From: Aquabacterium sp.
GTDB lineage: Bacteria > Pseudomonadota > Gammaproteobacteria > Burkholderiales > Burkholderiaceae_C
DNA: 58,401 bases
Direction: 5' to 3'
Assembly (NCBI RefSeq): GCF_021768455.1
Contig: NZ_JAIZVX010000005.1
Location: forward strand, 1-58,401
Shown here: piece after piece, positions 31,815 to 39,634 of the stretch
How the letters are laid out: every line of letters begins with the position of its first letter
Numbering within the stretch: the first letter of the stretch is position 1
Position numbers and translations under genes: made by a program
The notes under the pieces: model-generated
What the model was told of the DNA's origin: nothing
The model's database searches: none
What the model saw: only the letters and a program-made list of their open reading frames with translations

Positions 31815-33239
31815 ATGAGCCTCTCGCGTCACACACTCATCAACTTCGCAGGCGCGGCTGCACCAATTGCATTGACTGTGGCGACGATACCTTTGTACCT
31901 GCGGACCATTGGGAGCGACCGCTACGGGGCCTTGGTAGCCATATGGCTAATTATCGGCTATTTCAGCCTTTTTGATTTAGGCCTAGGCAAAAGCATCACT
32001 CAAGCGCTGTCGCCAGCAACTCGGCCACAGCCCGAGCGACTGAATATCATCAGGCTAGGCTTAGTTGCCACACTCATCATGGGCTGCATCGGTGCAACCC
32101 TCAGCGCACCGGTACTCCGTTGGTACTTCAACCACGGGATAGATGGGACGGATAGCTTGAGGAGCGAGTTACTCGAAGGGTTACCCTGGATGACACTCTG
32201 CATCCCCATCTCTGCAATGAGCAGCCTTTGTATCGGCATTCTCGAATCTCGTCGACGATTTGATGTCATCGTGACAGCATCACTGATCGGCTCAGCCCTG
32301 TCGCAAATCGCTCCGCTGGCTGTCGCACTCACCATGACAAAGACACTCGATGCACTGGTGCCGTTCGTAGCGATGGGACGAGCACTGACGCTAACAATCA
32401 TGCTGGCAAAAATCGCAAACGCAGAGAAAAAGCTCGAAGCCCCCCCCTCCCCAGCGAAAGATGCCATTCAGTTCAGGAACCTTTTTCGATTTGGAGGCTG
32501 GGTCACATTAAGCAACATCACTACACCAATCTTGGTCAATGCGGACAAATTGATGCTTCCCAGCGCAGCGTCCCTACAGGCTACCGGACGGTACAACATA
32601 TCCTTTAGCATGGCTTCGATGATCGCGCTGATCCCAAACAGCCTGTCGACCGCGCTGTTTCCCCACCTCACAGCCTGCGTGGACCCGCAAAGCAGCAGGG
32701 CCATGACCGCGCGAGCGCTGGGCAGCCTGTCTATCATCGTAACGCCGCTGGTCATCATTGGCATGGGATTCAGCCCACTGGTGCTCCACATTTGGCTCGG
32801 AAGCGACTTTGCCGAATCAATACGTGCATGCACCCAATTGCTGATGTTGGCAATGTGGCCTCATGCCCTGGCGTATGTCCCTTACGTGCGCCTGCATGCC
32901 AATGGTCAACCCCGCACCGTCGCTTTGATTCATGTGACACAGGTACTGCCTTACTTGGCAGCCTTGGCGGCAGTCCTGCCTGACTATGGCTTGTCCGGTG
33001 CCGCTGCATGTTGGGCAGGAAGGTCATTCGTCGATGCTCTCATGCTGTTTGCTGCAGCCAAGGCACTGGTCTTGCCCACAAAGCTATTGATGTGGGATGC
33101 CCTATGGGTATCCTCTTTCTTTCTGCTGACAGCAGGAAATCCAGACATGTTGGTCGCGGCAACCACCAGCGCGATGACCGCCATCGCATACTTGGCGACC
33201 AAATGGCGCACGATCCGGACATACATGCGAAATGATTGA
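31815..33239 (+). CDS. Polysaccharide flippase (MATE/Wzx-like)
   Basis: The 474-residue integral membrane protein has about 12-14 helices. It begins MSLSRHTLINFAGAAAPIAL and has the Wzx/MviN-type start followed by TIPLYLRTIGSDRYGALVAI and FSLFDLGLGKSITQALS, the usual signature of oligosaccharide flippases. It would move lipid-linked repeat units across the inner membrane. An in-frame TTG at 31770 would overlap the upstream glycosyltransferase; ATG 31815 is preferred. The end overlaps the next glycosyltransferase by 8 bp, which indicates translational coupling. Confidence 0.87.
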   Translation: MSLSRHTLINFAGAAAPIALTVATIPLYLRTIGSDRYGALVAIWLIIGYFSLFDLGLGKSITQALSPATRPQPERLNIIRLGLVATLIMGCIGATLSAPVLRWYFNHGIDGTDSLRSELLEGLPWMTLCIPISAMSSLCIGILESRRRFDVIVTASLIGSALSQIAPLAVALTMTKTLDALVPFVAMGRALTLTIMLAKIANAEKKLEAPPSPAKDAIQFRNLFRFGGWVTLSNITTPILVNADKLMLPSAASLQATGRYNISFSMASMIALIPNSLSTALFPHLTACVDPQSSRAMTARALGSLSIIVTPLVIIGMGFSPLVLHIWLGSDFAESIRACTQLLMLAMWPHALAYVPYVRLHANGQPRTVALIHVTQVLPYLAALAAVLPDYGLSGAAACWAGRSFVDALMLFAAAKALVLPTKLLMWDALWVSSFFLLTAGNPDMLVAATTSAMTAIAYLATKWRTIRTYMRND

Positions 33240-34107
33240 CCCCCCCAACTTCAGCATCATCATCCCTTGCCACAACGATCTTACTCGGGTGGGAGATGCC
33301 ATCGATTCATGCCTGAACCAATCTGGCGAGCATACGACTGAGGTCATTGTGGTCGACGATGGATCGACAGATGGGACCCAGGAATGGCTAAAAGACCAAT
33401 ACGGGAACCACAAGATCGTCCGTTTGATTTTCACACCAAACCGTGGGCCGGCACACGCAAGAAACACCGGACTCGGAATCAGCAACGGGCAATATATTGT
33501 CTTTCTCGATTCGGACGATTTTTTGGGCCAAACTCAAATACAGTCATTCTCCGACACAATCACCAGAAATGGCAAATTGCCGAACAAATGCTCAATCGCC
33601 ATCTCCCCATTCGTGTACATCACCGAACACCAAGACCAGCTATCTTACCGATTGATGCGCCATTTCGAACCGCCACGACTGACAGCCAACCACGCGACTC
33701 TCAACAAAGGAATTCTGCTAACAGGCAATTGCTTCCCTATCAGCTCATGCGCCATATCAAGGCACTTGATCAATCGATGCGGAGCTTTTGATGAAACCCT
33801 TCGCTGGCATGAGGACTGGGACTTCTGGATCAGGGCAGTCGCAGCAGCCGACACCGTAGCCTACACCGCGGTCAGCGCGGAAACCGCAACAAAGATCAGA
33901 TGCAGAGAAGGCCTCATGTCAAATCGCGAACGCATGCTTGAATCAAAGCGGGAGGTGCTGTTTCGACACACTGAATCGATGCCATGGCGACTATTGCGCT
34001 TCCGTGGCGCCTGGCTGTGCGCACAAGCTTGGCGCCTTATCATATCCAAGGCTCAAGTATGGCAGAAGGGAGCGATCAATCTGACGCCACGCCCACACAC
34101 CCCATGA
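33232..34107 (+). CDS. Family 2 glycosyltransferase
   Basis: The 291-residue protein shows the GT2 pattern FSIIIPCHNDLTRVGDAI, VIVVDDGSTDGTQEWL, NRGPAHARNTGLGIS and the DxD block VFLDSDDFL, followed by WHEDWDFWIRA, a typical catalytic-base segment. It overlaps the flippase by 8 bp (ATG inside the previous stop region), so the two are coupled. The gene ends 6 bp from the stop of the converging membrane-protein gene. The sugar transferred is unknown, but the context points to O-antigen or capsule repeat-unit assembly. Confidence 0.9.
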   Translation: MIDPPNFSIIIPCHNDLTRVGDAIDSCLNQSGEHTTEVIVVDDGSTDGTQEWLKDQYGNHKIVRLIFTPNRGPAHARNTGLGISNGQYIVFLDSDDFLGQTQIQSFSDTITRNGKLPNKCSIAISPFVYITEHQDQLSYRLMRHFEPPRLTANHATLNKGILLTGNCFPISSCAISRHLINRCGAFDETLRWHEDWDFWIRAVAAADTVAYTAVSAETATKIRCREGLMSNRERMLESKREVLFRHTESMPWRLLRFRGAWLCAQAWRLIISKAQVWQKGAINLTPRPHTP

Positions 34108-34113
34108 AAATAG

Positions 34114-35343
34114 CTAGTCAAGCCAAGACCACGGCGAACCGCGCCCATTCAATTTTAGCGAACACCCAGCCTGCTTCATTTTTTTCAACTCGTAATCGCG
34201 ACCAATTCTCTGCGGATTTAGGGCGCGCTGGTATTTGACATACAAAGTTTGGCTCCCCCTCTCGAAGATCACTACAGAATCAGATACGGCATAGATTCGT
34301 GCAAGCCCAGCTGAATGAGGCCTGAGCCCGACCTGCCCTGGCGGAAAAAGCCTCGGGCAAGCAGCCTCAAGATCTGCGAACATCTTCGTCACCGACTCGG
34401 CCTCAGCCGTCTCGGGGAGGGCAGAACCCAAAACCCCATCGTAATTCACGGCGCAAACCCAAAAACCAGCCTTCTGCATTAATGCCTCAGACTCCCCCGC
34501 CGCTTTTGTTGAGGAAAGCAAAGTCATCCGAGCCATGGTTTCAGACCGAAGGAACTCGCATTCTTCAAGCCCCCGAAGACTCAAGCCGTAATATCTCAGA
34601 GCCACATTCAACTCCTTCGCAGCTCTCCCCGACGGCCGCCCCAACGCATCAGACTCGCTGGGCTGCGTGCGTTGAATCAAATAAATATTTCGGGCCTTCT
34701 TGAAAATCTCATCCGCCCTCCCAAAACGCGACGAAGCCTGACGCAAATCAGACCCCTCAAAAACTGATGTATTAATCCAGCGCACTCCAGAAGGAAACAA
34801 TGGCGCCATGGCCGCAAAGCTTTGCGGCTGCAAAGTCACCATCACCGCACCGTCATACCTACGCAAGTCACCCCCTTCGATTCGAAAGTATGAGTGATCA
34901 CGCCACTCAACCCACTCATAGGAGTCGAATCGCCTCCAGGGACTATTCTGAGAAACCGCTAGGAACTGCAAGCCAAAAGCAAGAAAAAGAAAAAGAAACT
35001 TCCAATCAAAGCGAACGGGCAGATGGTAGATTGCCGCAACCAGCAAAACACCCACAAGGACCATGCCGGACATGAAGTAACGACCATTCCCGGTCGTCAC
35101 GAGCCAAGCGCAAAAACTCAGCAGGAAAAACACAACCAGACCCGAGCACGCATTCCGCACAGCCGCACGCCGCCGCCCATGCCACCCGACCCAAAACACG
35201 GCCCCGACACTCAACAAAAACATCAACATGGCGAACCTGAAATCAGGCGCCAGCAACTCAACATATACCCAAGCACTCGACGCCATCATGGAGACCGGCC
35301 TGAGCACCCCCTCCAAAAAAGAATCTGGTTGAAATCTAATCAT
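34114..35343 (-). CDS. C-terminal part of a frameshift-split polysaccharide membrane protein
   Basis: The frame ends at 34114 and is open upstream to 35442, overlapping the N-terminal part (35357-36139) by 86 bp. From ATG 35343 it encodes 409 residues: several membrane helices (AMLMFLLSVGAVFWVGW, LVVFFLLSFCAWLV, FMSGMVLVGVLLVAAI, WKFLFLFLAFGLQFLA) and a long soluble, probably periplasmic C-terminus. Residues before ATG 35343 within 35380-35442 look like an out-of-frame reading of the neighbouring gene, so this is not an independent gene with its own natural start. Removing one base in the T4G4 run at 35364-35371 joins it to the N-terminal part as one protein of about 674 residues. The family resembles large membrane glycosyltransferase-like or polymerase-like proteins of glycan clusters. 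Confidence 0.7.
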   Translation of the reverse strand: MIRFQPDSFLEGVLRPVSMMASSAWVYVELLAPDFRFAMLMFLLSVGAVFWVGWHGRRRAAVRNACSGLVVFFLLSFCAWLVTTGNGRYFMSGMVLVGVLLVAAIYHLPVRFDWKFLFLFLAFGLQFLAVSQNSPWRRFDSYEWVEWRDHSYFRIEGGDLRRYDGAVMVTLQPQSFAAMAPLFPSGVRWINTSVFEGSDLRQASSRFGRADEIFKKARNIYLIQRTQPSESDALGRPSGRAAKELNVALRYYGLSLRGLEECEFLRSETMARMTLLSSTKAAGESEALMQKAGFWVCAVNYDGVLGSALPETAEAESVTKMFADLEAACPRLFPPGQVGLRPHSAGLARIYAVSDSVVIFERGSQTLYVKYQRALNPQRIGRDYELKKMKQAGCSLKLNGRGSPWSWLD

Positions 35344-35356
35344 ATCCGACTCAATT

Positions 35357-36139
35357 TCACCCACCCCAAAATGGGAACAAGGGGGAACCAAACTCCTGAA
35401 ACAGTCGATAGCCCCAGTAACCATAGGCACCAACAAAGCCAATTAGCATCAATACATAACAGGCAATGCTGCAACGAACACGCTCACGCAGCGGCGAGTC
35501 GTTTGCCGCCATGAGAAACAGAACAGGCAAGAAGATAGCCGAATAAGCATTGCTCAACTTAAACGCCACCGATACACCTGCCCAAAACCCGGCGTATCCC
35601 GCTGAACGTAAGCTCGTTCGACGCGCCCCATCCAAAAATTTGGAGCAAGCGGGCAGCGCGATCGCCAACGCGAACAGCAACGGTGCTGCAGCCAGCAAAT
35701 CGTTTCCCGGCACTTCGAAGGATTTGAGCACCAGAATGCTCATGAAAGACATGAGAACTCCCGACACGCGAAACACGGTCTGGCGCCAGCCTGCCCCTGG
35801 GATTAAAGTGCGGGCTATCAACCACACAGGCGGAATCACAACAAGGTGCAACAGCGCCAAAACCACGCCGGCAACACGCCCCGAAACACCTAGTGCCGTC
35901 AAGGCATAAAGCGGCCAATAAAGATAGGGGTATTGATAGGACTGCAATGAAGCTGCCATGTAGTCCTCATCAAAGCGCGACGCTTGCGCTTGCCAGCCCA
36001 AGTAAACCTGATGATTAAGTGAGTCCCAACTCATCCCGAGTCGCCCAAGGAACACAGGGACGGACACAAACACCCCGCCCACAACAAGCATCAGAAACAC
36101 CAACTCCCAGCCCCCAGAGAAGCCCCCCCTCTTATCCAT
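35357..36139 (-). CDS. N-terminal part of a frameshift-split polysaccharide membrane protein
   Basis: The 260-residue product is an integral membrane protein with about six to seven helices. It starts MDKRGGFSGGWELVFLMLVV at ATG 36139, which overlaps the TAA of the upstream glycosyltransferase gene by 8 bp (translational coupling). An early soluble loop, GMSWDSLNHQVYLGWQ, and the later FEVPGNDLLAAAPLLFALAI resemble multi-pass glycan enzymes. It stops abruptly after EFGSPLFPFWGG. In such proteins the FGxPLFPF motif is followed by a further loop and more helices, which here continue in another frame (34114-35343). Either a recent disruption, a base-calling error in the T4G4 run, or a +1 recoding event explains the split. 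Confidence 0.72.
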   Translation of the reverse strand: MDKRGGFSGGWELVFLMLVVGGVFVSVPVFLGRLGMSWDSLNHQVYLGWQAQASRFDEDYMAASLQSYQYPYLYWPLYALTALGVSGRVAGVVLALLHLVVIPPVWLIARTLIPGAGWRQTVFRVSGVLMSFMSILVLKSFEVPGNDLLAAAPLLFALAIALPACSKFLDGARRTSLRSAGYAGFWAGVSVAFKLSNAYSAIFLPVLFLMAANDSPLRERVRCSIACYVLMLIGFVGAYGYWGYRLFQEFGSPLFPFWGG

Positions 36140-37292
36140 GATGCTTTGAACTCTGCCAAGCCAAACGAATTGCTCCGGCAAGTAAAACGCTTGCGCACGC
36201 CTGAAAACCCAAAAGCATCAGGGTCAAAGCAGGAATCGTCGACCGCATTACAACCTCTGGATCCAACATGGAATAACCATTTTGTGCCCAAGCCTGGTAA
36301 ACACTCAAAGTCCACCACACGCCACCCACCAACATCGAAGCACCCGCGATCAGGTTCGCTTCGATGCTCAGCTTGGACCTGATTTTCTTTAGCGTGCTGG
36401 AGTCCGGCAAGACCCCGAAATGAACAGCAATCCACCGAACCAAAACCGAAAACTGAATCAACTGACAACCCAAAACCACCGCACCACAAGCGTACAGCAT
36501 GCTGTGAATACTTAACCCCACACCATGCATGAAAACGGGGCCACTGAACAGAAGCATTGAAAGCACGCCGCCGGCCAGCACCATGAAAACTCCCGGCCAC
36601 AGAAAAAGCCACTTCGGCGAAAACAGCAACATAAACAGAAGATGACGCCAACCATCACGCCAAGTGCGTAGATGGGGAGGCCTGTCACGCCCGTCAGGCC
36701 GGAGTGTGGTCGGTACCTCGTCAATGATCAGGCCACGCAACGCAGCCTTGGCCACCATTTCAGTCGCGAACTCCATACCAGGACTAACCAGCGTCAGCTT
36801 CTGGATGTCCGCACGAGAAAAGCCCCGGAGGCCACAGTGAAAATCACCAATGGGGACACCAAACAGCAATCGACCCAACCAACTCAGCACAGGATTCCCC
36901 AAGTAGCGATGCATCAAAGGCATGGCACCAGGAGCAATTCCACCTTTAAATCGATTGCCCATCACGAGTTGAGCCCCGGCAGATAGTTTTGCGACAAAGG
37001 GCTCAAGGTGCTCAAAATCGTAGCTGTCATCGGCATCGCCCATGATCACGAAGCTACCTCGCGCCTCAGAGATGCCGGCCATCAAGGCCGCGCCATATCC
37101 ACGCTGTGTAGCATGAATAACCCGCGCGCCACTGGCCTCAGCCAAAGCGCAAGACCGATCAGTCGATCCATTGTCGCTAATCAGCACCTCACCGATTAGG
37201 CCGCTTCTCTCAAGGAACGATCGGGCCTTCTTGACGCAAACACCAACCGTTCGCTCTTCATTCAAGCAAGGCATCAGAATGGTCAACTGCAC
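36132..37292 (-). CDS. Family 2 glycosyltransferase with C-terminal membrane helices (polyprenyl-phosphate type)
   Basis: The 386-residue protein starts at GTG 37292, supported by AAGGAG seven bases upstream. The first 230 residues are a DPM1-like GT-A domain: ILMPCLNEERTVGVCV, LISDNGSTDRSCALA, MGDADDSYDFEHL (metal-binding DxD) and VMGNRFKGGIAPGAMP. About four membrane helices follow (LFLWPGVFMVLAGGVLSMLL onward). Such enzymes make or use polyprenyl-phosphate sugars that donate residues on the periplasmic side. It is the first gene of the minus-strand half of the glycan island, coupled by an 8-bp overlap to the split membrane protein gene. Confidence 0.88.
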   Translation of the reverse strand: MQLTILMPCLNEERTVGVCVKKARSFLERSGLIGEVLISDNGSTDRSCALAEASGARVIHATQRGYGAALMAGISEARGSFVIMGDADDSYDFEHLEPFVAKLSAGAQLVMGNRFKGGIAPGAMPLMHRYLGNPVLSWLGRLLFGVPIGDFHCGLRGFSRADIQKLTLVSPGMEFATEMVAKAALRGLIIDEVPTTLRPDGRDRPPHLRTWRDGWRHLLFMLLFSPKWLFLWPGVFMVLAGGVLSMLLFSGPVFMHGVGLSIHSMLYACGAVVLGCQLIQFSVLVRWIAVHFGVLPDSSTLKKIRSKLSIEANLIAGASMLVGGVWWTLSVYQAWAQNGYSMLDPEVVMRSTIPALTLMLLGFQACASVLLAGAIRLAWQSSKHHG

Positions 37293-37310
37293 AGCAATCT
37301 CCTTGAGCAG

Positions 37311-37339
37311 AAAAAAGAAAAGCGGCCAAAGCCGCTTTT
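37311..37339 (-). terminator. Rho-independent terminator of pilA
   Basis: Arms aaaagcggc (37318-37326) and gccgctttt (37331-37339) surround a 4-nt loop. On the minus strand the stem is followed by a T-rich run, which ends pilA transcription before the glycosyltransferase gene. Confidence 0.88.
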
Positions 37340-37356
37340 CATGCCACCAATCTTAA

Positions 37357-37767
37357 TCAACCGCGGCAAGAGCCTGGCATCAGCTTGACTGGTGTTCCCG
37401 TGCATGTCCACTTGGAGATTGCGTTCGTGGAAATGGTCGGGGTCAGCGTGACGGTAACGGCCTCACCCACCTTCGTCGTGTTACCCGTGGCAAGAATGAC
37501 GCCGGTGGTTGCATTCACCGTCACGGAGTCGACATATTGAGTCGAAGCAAAAGAAGCGGCGCATGTGTCGAGGTTGCTCGCACCGGTGGACTGGACAATC
37601 TCAGTGACGCAAGTGCGCATGCCACTGGCCGCCAACACGATTTCAGAGACCTTCGCCTTCTTGGTGTAGTCTTGGTACGCCGGCAACGCCACCGCCGCCA
37701 AAATGCCGATGATCGCCACAACGATCATCAGTTCGATCAGGGTAAAACCTTGTTGAACGCGCTTCAT
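37357..37767 (-). CDS. pilA: Type IV pilin
   Basis: The 136-residue prepilin starts MKRVQQG followed by [20 protein letters not shown], the class III signal with cleavage after Gly7 by PilD and N-methylation of the Phe; Glu5 of the mature protein is present. The rest is a short globular head with Cys residues; the final pair, within [15 protein letters not shown], would form the C-terminal disulfide loop. It polymerises into type IV pili used in adhesion, twitching and DNA uptake. ATG 37767 has GAGGAG upstream. A sigma-54 promoter match lies at 37846-37862 and a terminator follows the gene, so it is a single-gene unit. Confidence 0.95.
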   Translation of the reverse strand: MKRVQQGFTLIELMIVVAIIGILAAVALPAYQDYTKKAKVSEIVLAASGMRTCVTEIVQSTGASNLDTCAASFASTQYVDSVTVNATTGVILATGNTTKVGEAVTVTLTPTISTNAISKWTCTGTPVKLMPGSCRG

Positions 37768-37845
37768 GTTCACACTCCTCGAAGCCTGGGCTTCATCTAA
37801 GACGCTGGATCGGCAGAGCACCTTGCTCGGCCACCTTGTCTATTA

Positions 37846-37862
37846 GGCAGCCTCCATGCCAA
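37846..37862 (-). promoter_or_regulatory. Sigma-54 promoter of pilA
   Basis: On the minus strand TTGGCATGGAGGCTGCC has GG and GC exactly ten bases apart. It differs from the TTGGCACG-N4-TTGC consensus at only two informative positions. It lies about 80 bp before the pilA start codon. Pilin genes in Pseudomonas and relatives are controlled by RpoN and PilR, which fits. Confidence 0.7.
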
Positions 37863-37912
37863 GCCAAAGGGCTGAACAAAGCGTGTGGTTTGCCGCATTT
37901 TCAGCCCGCCAC

Positions 37913-37929
37913 CTGACAGATCCTGTCAG
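37913..37929. promoter_or_regulatory. Inverted repeat, candidate PilR-type enhancer site upstream of pilA
   Basis: Perfect 7-bp arms ctgacag/ctgtcag with a 3-nt spacer lie about 50 bp upstream of the sigma-54 -24 element. Each arm holds a CTGTC core like the PilR repeats described for P. aeruginosa. Confidence 0.45.
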
Positions 37930-37998
37930 TCTTTGGCTCACACCTCCACCTTAGGTCTAGCCAATGGCGTCACAGGGGCAATGTGGTGACAAATTTCG

Positions 37999-38841
37999 TC
38001 ACCCGCTGCGTACGCCGGCGCGCAAACCGTCGTCCCGCACCACCACCCCAAACCTCTGCCCCTCTCGCAGAGGTTCGATCAGGTGCCGGCTGTCGAGCGC
38101 CCGGATCTGCGAGATCACGGCGGGCACCTCGCCCGGCTTCGGGTGGGTGATGTAGACATTGACCTCACCGTCCAGCTGGGTCAATTCCGAGGCCAGGCTT
38201 TGGGGCGAGAGGTGGCCACTGATGTAGGCCAGGTGCGCCTCTTCGTCACCGAACGCGGTTTCGATCACCAGCTGGGCGATGCGCTGCCCGGCCAGGGCGC
38301 GCCACAGCTCAGGATTGGGGCCTGTGTCGCCAGTGAAGACCCACCACCCCTGGGGCGTTTCCACGCTGTAGCCCACAGCCGGCACCGTGTGGGCGGCCGG
38401 CAGCACCCGCACACGGCGATCCGCCTGCCCCCCCCTTGCAGGGAACAGCAATTCCTGCCCCACCGCCAACTCGTGGAAAACCAGGATGGGCCGCGTTGCA
38501 CTGGGCAAGCGGGTGAAATCGGGCCAGATCACGCCGTTGAACACGTGTTGCCGCAAGGCCTGCAAGGTCTCGGGCAGCGCGTGCACGTGGATGGGCCGCA
38601 AGCCAGCCAGCCCCTGGGCACCCATGCGCAGCTTCAGCACGCTGTCGGCCATCAGCGGGATGCCGAGGATGTGATCGAGGTGACTGTGCGTGAGCAGCAC
38701 GTGGTCGATGCGGGCCAGCTCGTCCAGCCGCAACTCGCCCACGCCACTGCCGGCGTCGATCAGGATGTCGTCGTCAAGCAGGAACGCGGTGGTGTGGCAG
38801 CGCGCCGCGATCGACCCCGAGCAACCCAGTACGCGGATCAT
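37999..38841 (-). CDS. Metallo-beta-lactamase-fold hydrolase, class II cyclic nucleotide phosphodiesterase-like
   Basis: The 280-residue protein has the MBL metal motif LLTHSHLDHILGIPLMADS, followed by AAHTVPAVGYSV, VFTGDTGPNPELW and IETAF...SGHLSPQSLA. This order and the HSHLDH form match class II 3',5'-cyclic-nucleotide phosphodiesterases (CpdP/PDE1 type). It may hydrolyse cAMP or cGMP, but phosphodiesterase activity on other substrates cannot be excluded. It is the last gene of the minus-strand terC-STPK-PP2C-FHA unit, 31 bp after the FHA gene, which suggests a shared signalling role. Confidence 0.83.
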   Translation of the reverse strand: MIRVLGCSGSIAARCHTTAFLLDDDILIDAGSGVGELRLDELARIDHVLLTHSHLDHILGIPLMADSVLKLRMGAQGLAGLRPIHVHALPETLQALRQHVFNGVIWPDFTRLPSATRPILVFHELAVGQELLFPARGGQADRRVRVLPAAHTVPAVGYSVETPQGWWVFTGDTGPNPELWRALAGQRIAQLVIETAFGDEEAHLAYISGHLSPQSLASELTQLDGEVNVYITHPKPGEVPAVISQIRALDSRHLIEPLREGQRFGVVVRDDGLRAGVRSG

Positions 38842-38872
38842 GGCCTGCCGACTGCCTGGCCTGTGCGGGCAC

Positions 38873-39601
38873 TCAGGCCTGCACGAACTGCATTTGCGTG
38901 CCGGCCAGCTCGATCACGTCGCCGCTCTTGAGGTGCACCGGTTCTCCGACGACGGGGCTGCCGTTCACGGTCGGGCGAGCCGCACCTTCCACGTGTGCAA
39001 ACACATACCCGCCAGGGCGCTTGGTGATGGAAGCCACCTGCACGCCCGGCTTGCCCACGGTGGTGACCACCTTGGTCAGGGCCACCTCGCGTCCGGCTGC
39101 CGCGCCATTGAGCACCTTGATCGAAGCAGGAGACTGAGGGCCAAGGCCACCAAAACCCGTACCCAGACCACCCCCCAGGGTGTGCCCAAATCCTGCAGAG
39201 GCCGAAGGCGTCACAGGCGCACCCAGTGCACCCGGCCCGGTGTGATGCGCGGTAGCTGCGGCGGGCAAAGGCGTGCCCGGGCGCAGGATCATGGTCTTTT
39301 CGTAATCCTGGCCATCTTCGACCAGGTACTTGATCTTGTATTTGCCGATTTCGACCGTGTCGTTGTGCTGCAGCAGCTGTTTCTTGACTGCCTTGCCGTT
39401 GATGTAGGTGCCGTTGGTGCTGTTGAGGTCTTCGATGAAGACATCGGTGCCTACCAGTTGCAGCACCGCGTGCTCACCGCTCACAGCCAGGTTGTCGATG
39501 ACGATGTCGTTGTAGGGACGGCGGCCAAGGGAGGTCTTGTCTTTCGTGACCTGCACTTCCTTGATGACCACGCCATCGAGCGAGACAACCAGTTTTCCCA
39601 T
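38873..39601 (-). CDS. FHA domain protein
   Basis: The 242-residue protein has a clear N-terminal FHA domain (about 1-100) with the phosphothreonine-binding residues: SLGRRPYNDIVIDN (Gly-Arg), VSGEHAVLQL (Ser-x-x-His) and LNSTNGTYINGK (Asn-Gly). A Gly/Pro-rich linker follows, then a second FHA-like stretch at the C-terminus (TVGKPGVQVASITKRPGGYV ... SGDVIELAGTQMQF) that has lost most of the binding signature. It should read phosphothreonine marks set by the Ser/Thr kinase encoded two genes upstream. The PP2C gene is 33 bp upstream. Confidence 0.9.
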   Translation of the reverse strand: MGKLVVSLDGVVIKEVQVTKDKTSLGRRPYNDIVIDNLAVSGEHAVLQLVGTDVFIEDLNSTNGTYINGKAVKKQLLQHNDTVEIGKYKIKYLVEDGQDYEKTMILRPGTPLPAAATAHHTGPGALGAPVTPSASAGFGHTLGGGLGTGFGGLGPQSPASIKVLNGAAAGREVALTKVVTTVGKPGVQVASITKRPGGYVFAHVEGAARPTVNGSPVVGEPVHLKSGDVIELAGTQMQFVQA

Positions 39602-39634
39602 TCGGAACCTCTCGGGTATTGATCTTATTGGCGG

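Larger units (their letters stand above)
30760..37345. other. Lower-GC surface-polysaccharide island
   Basis: Base composition changes sharply between tkt and pilA: these genes are visibly AT-richer (roughly half GC by eye) than the roughly two-thirds GC flanks, and use many A/T-ending codons. The contents are all envelope-glycan genes in two converging groups that meet at 34107/34114. No transposase, integrase or terminal repeat was found, so replacement by homologous recombination in the flanks is more likely than insertion by a mobile element. The minus-strand group is bounded by a terminator near 37330. Confidence 0.7.

Noticed and set aside
30866-37292. Mobile element carrying the glycan genes
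   Set aside because: No transposase, integrase, tRNA or flanking direct repeat was seen at either border.
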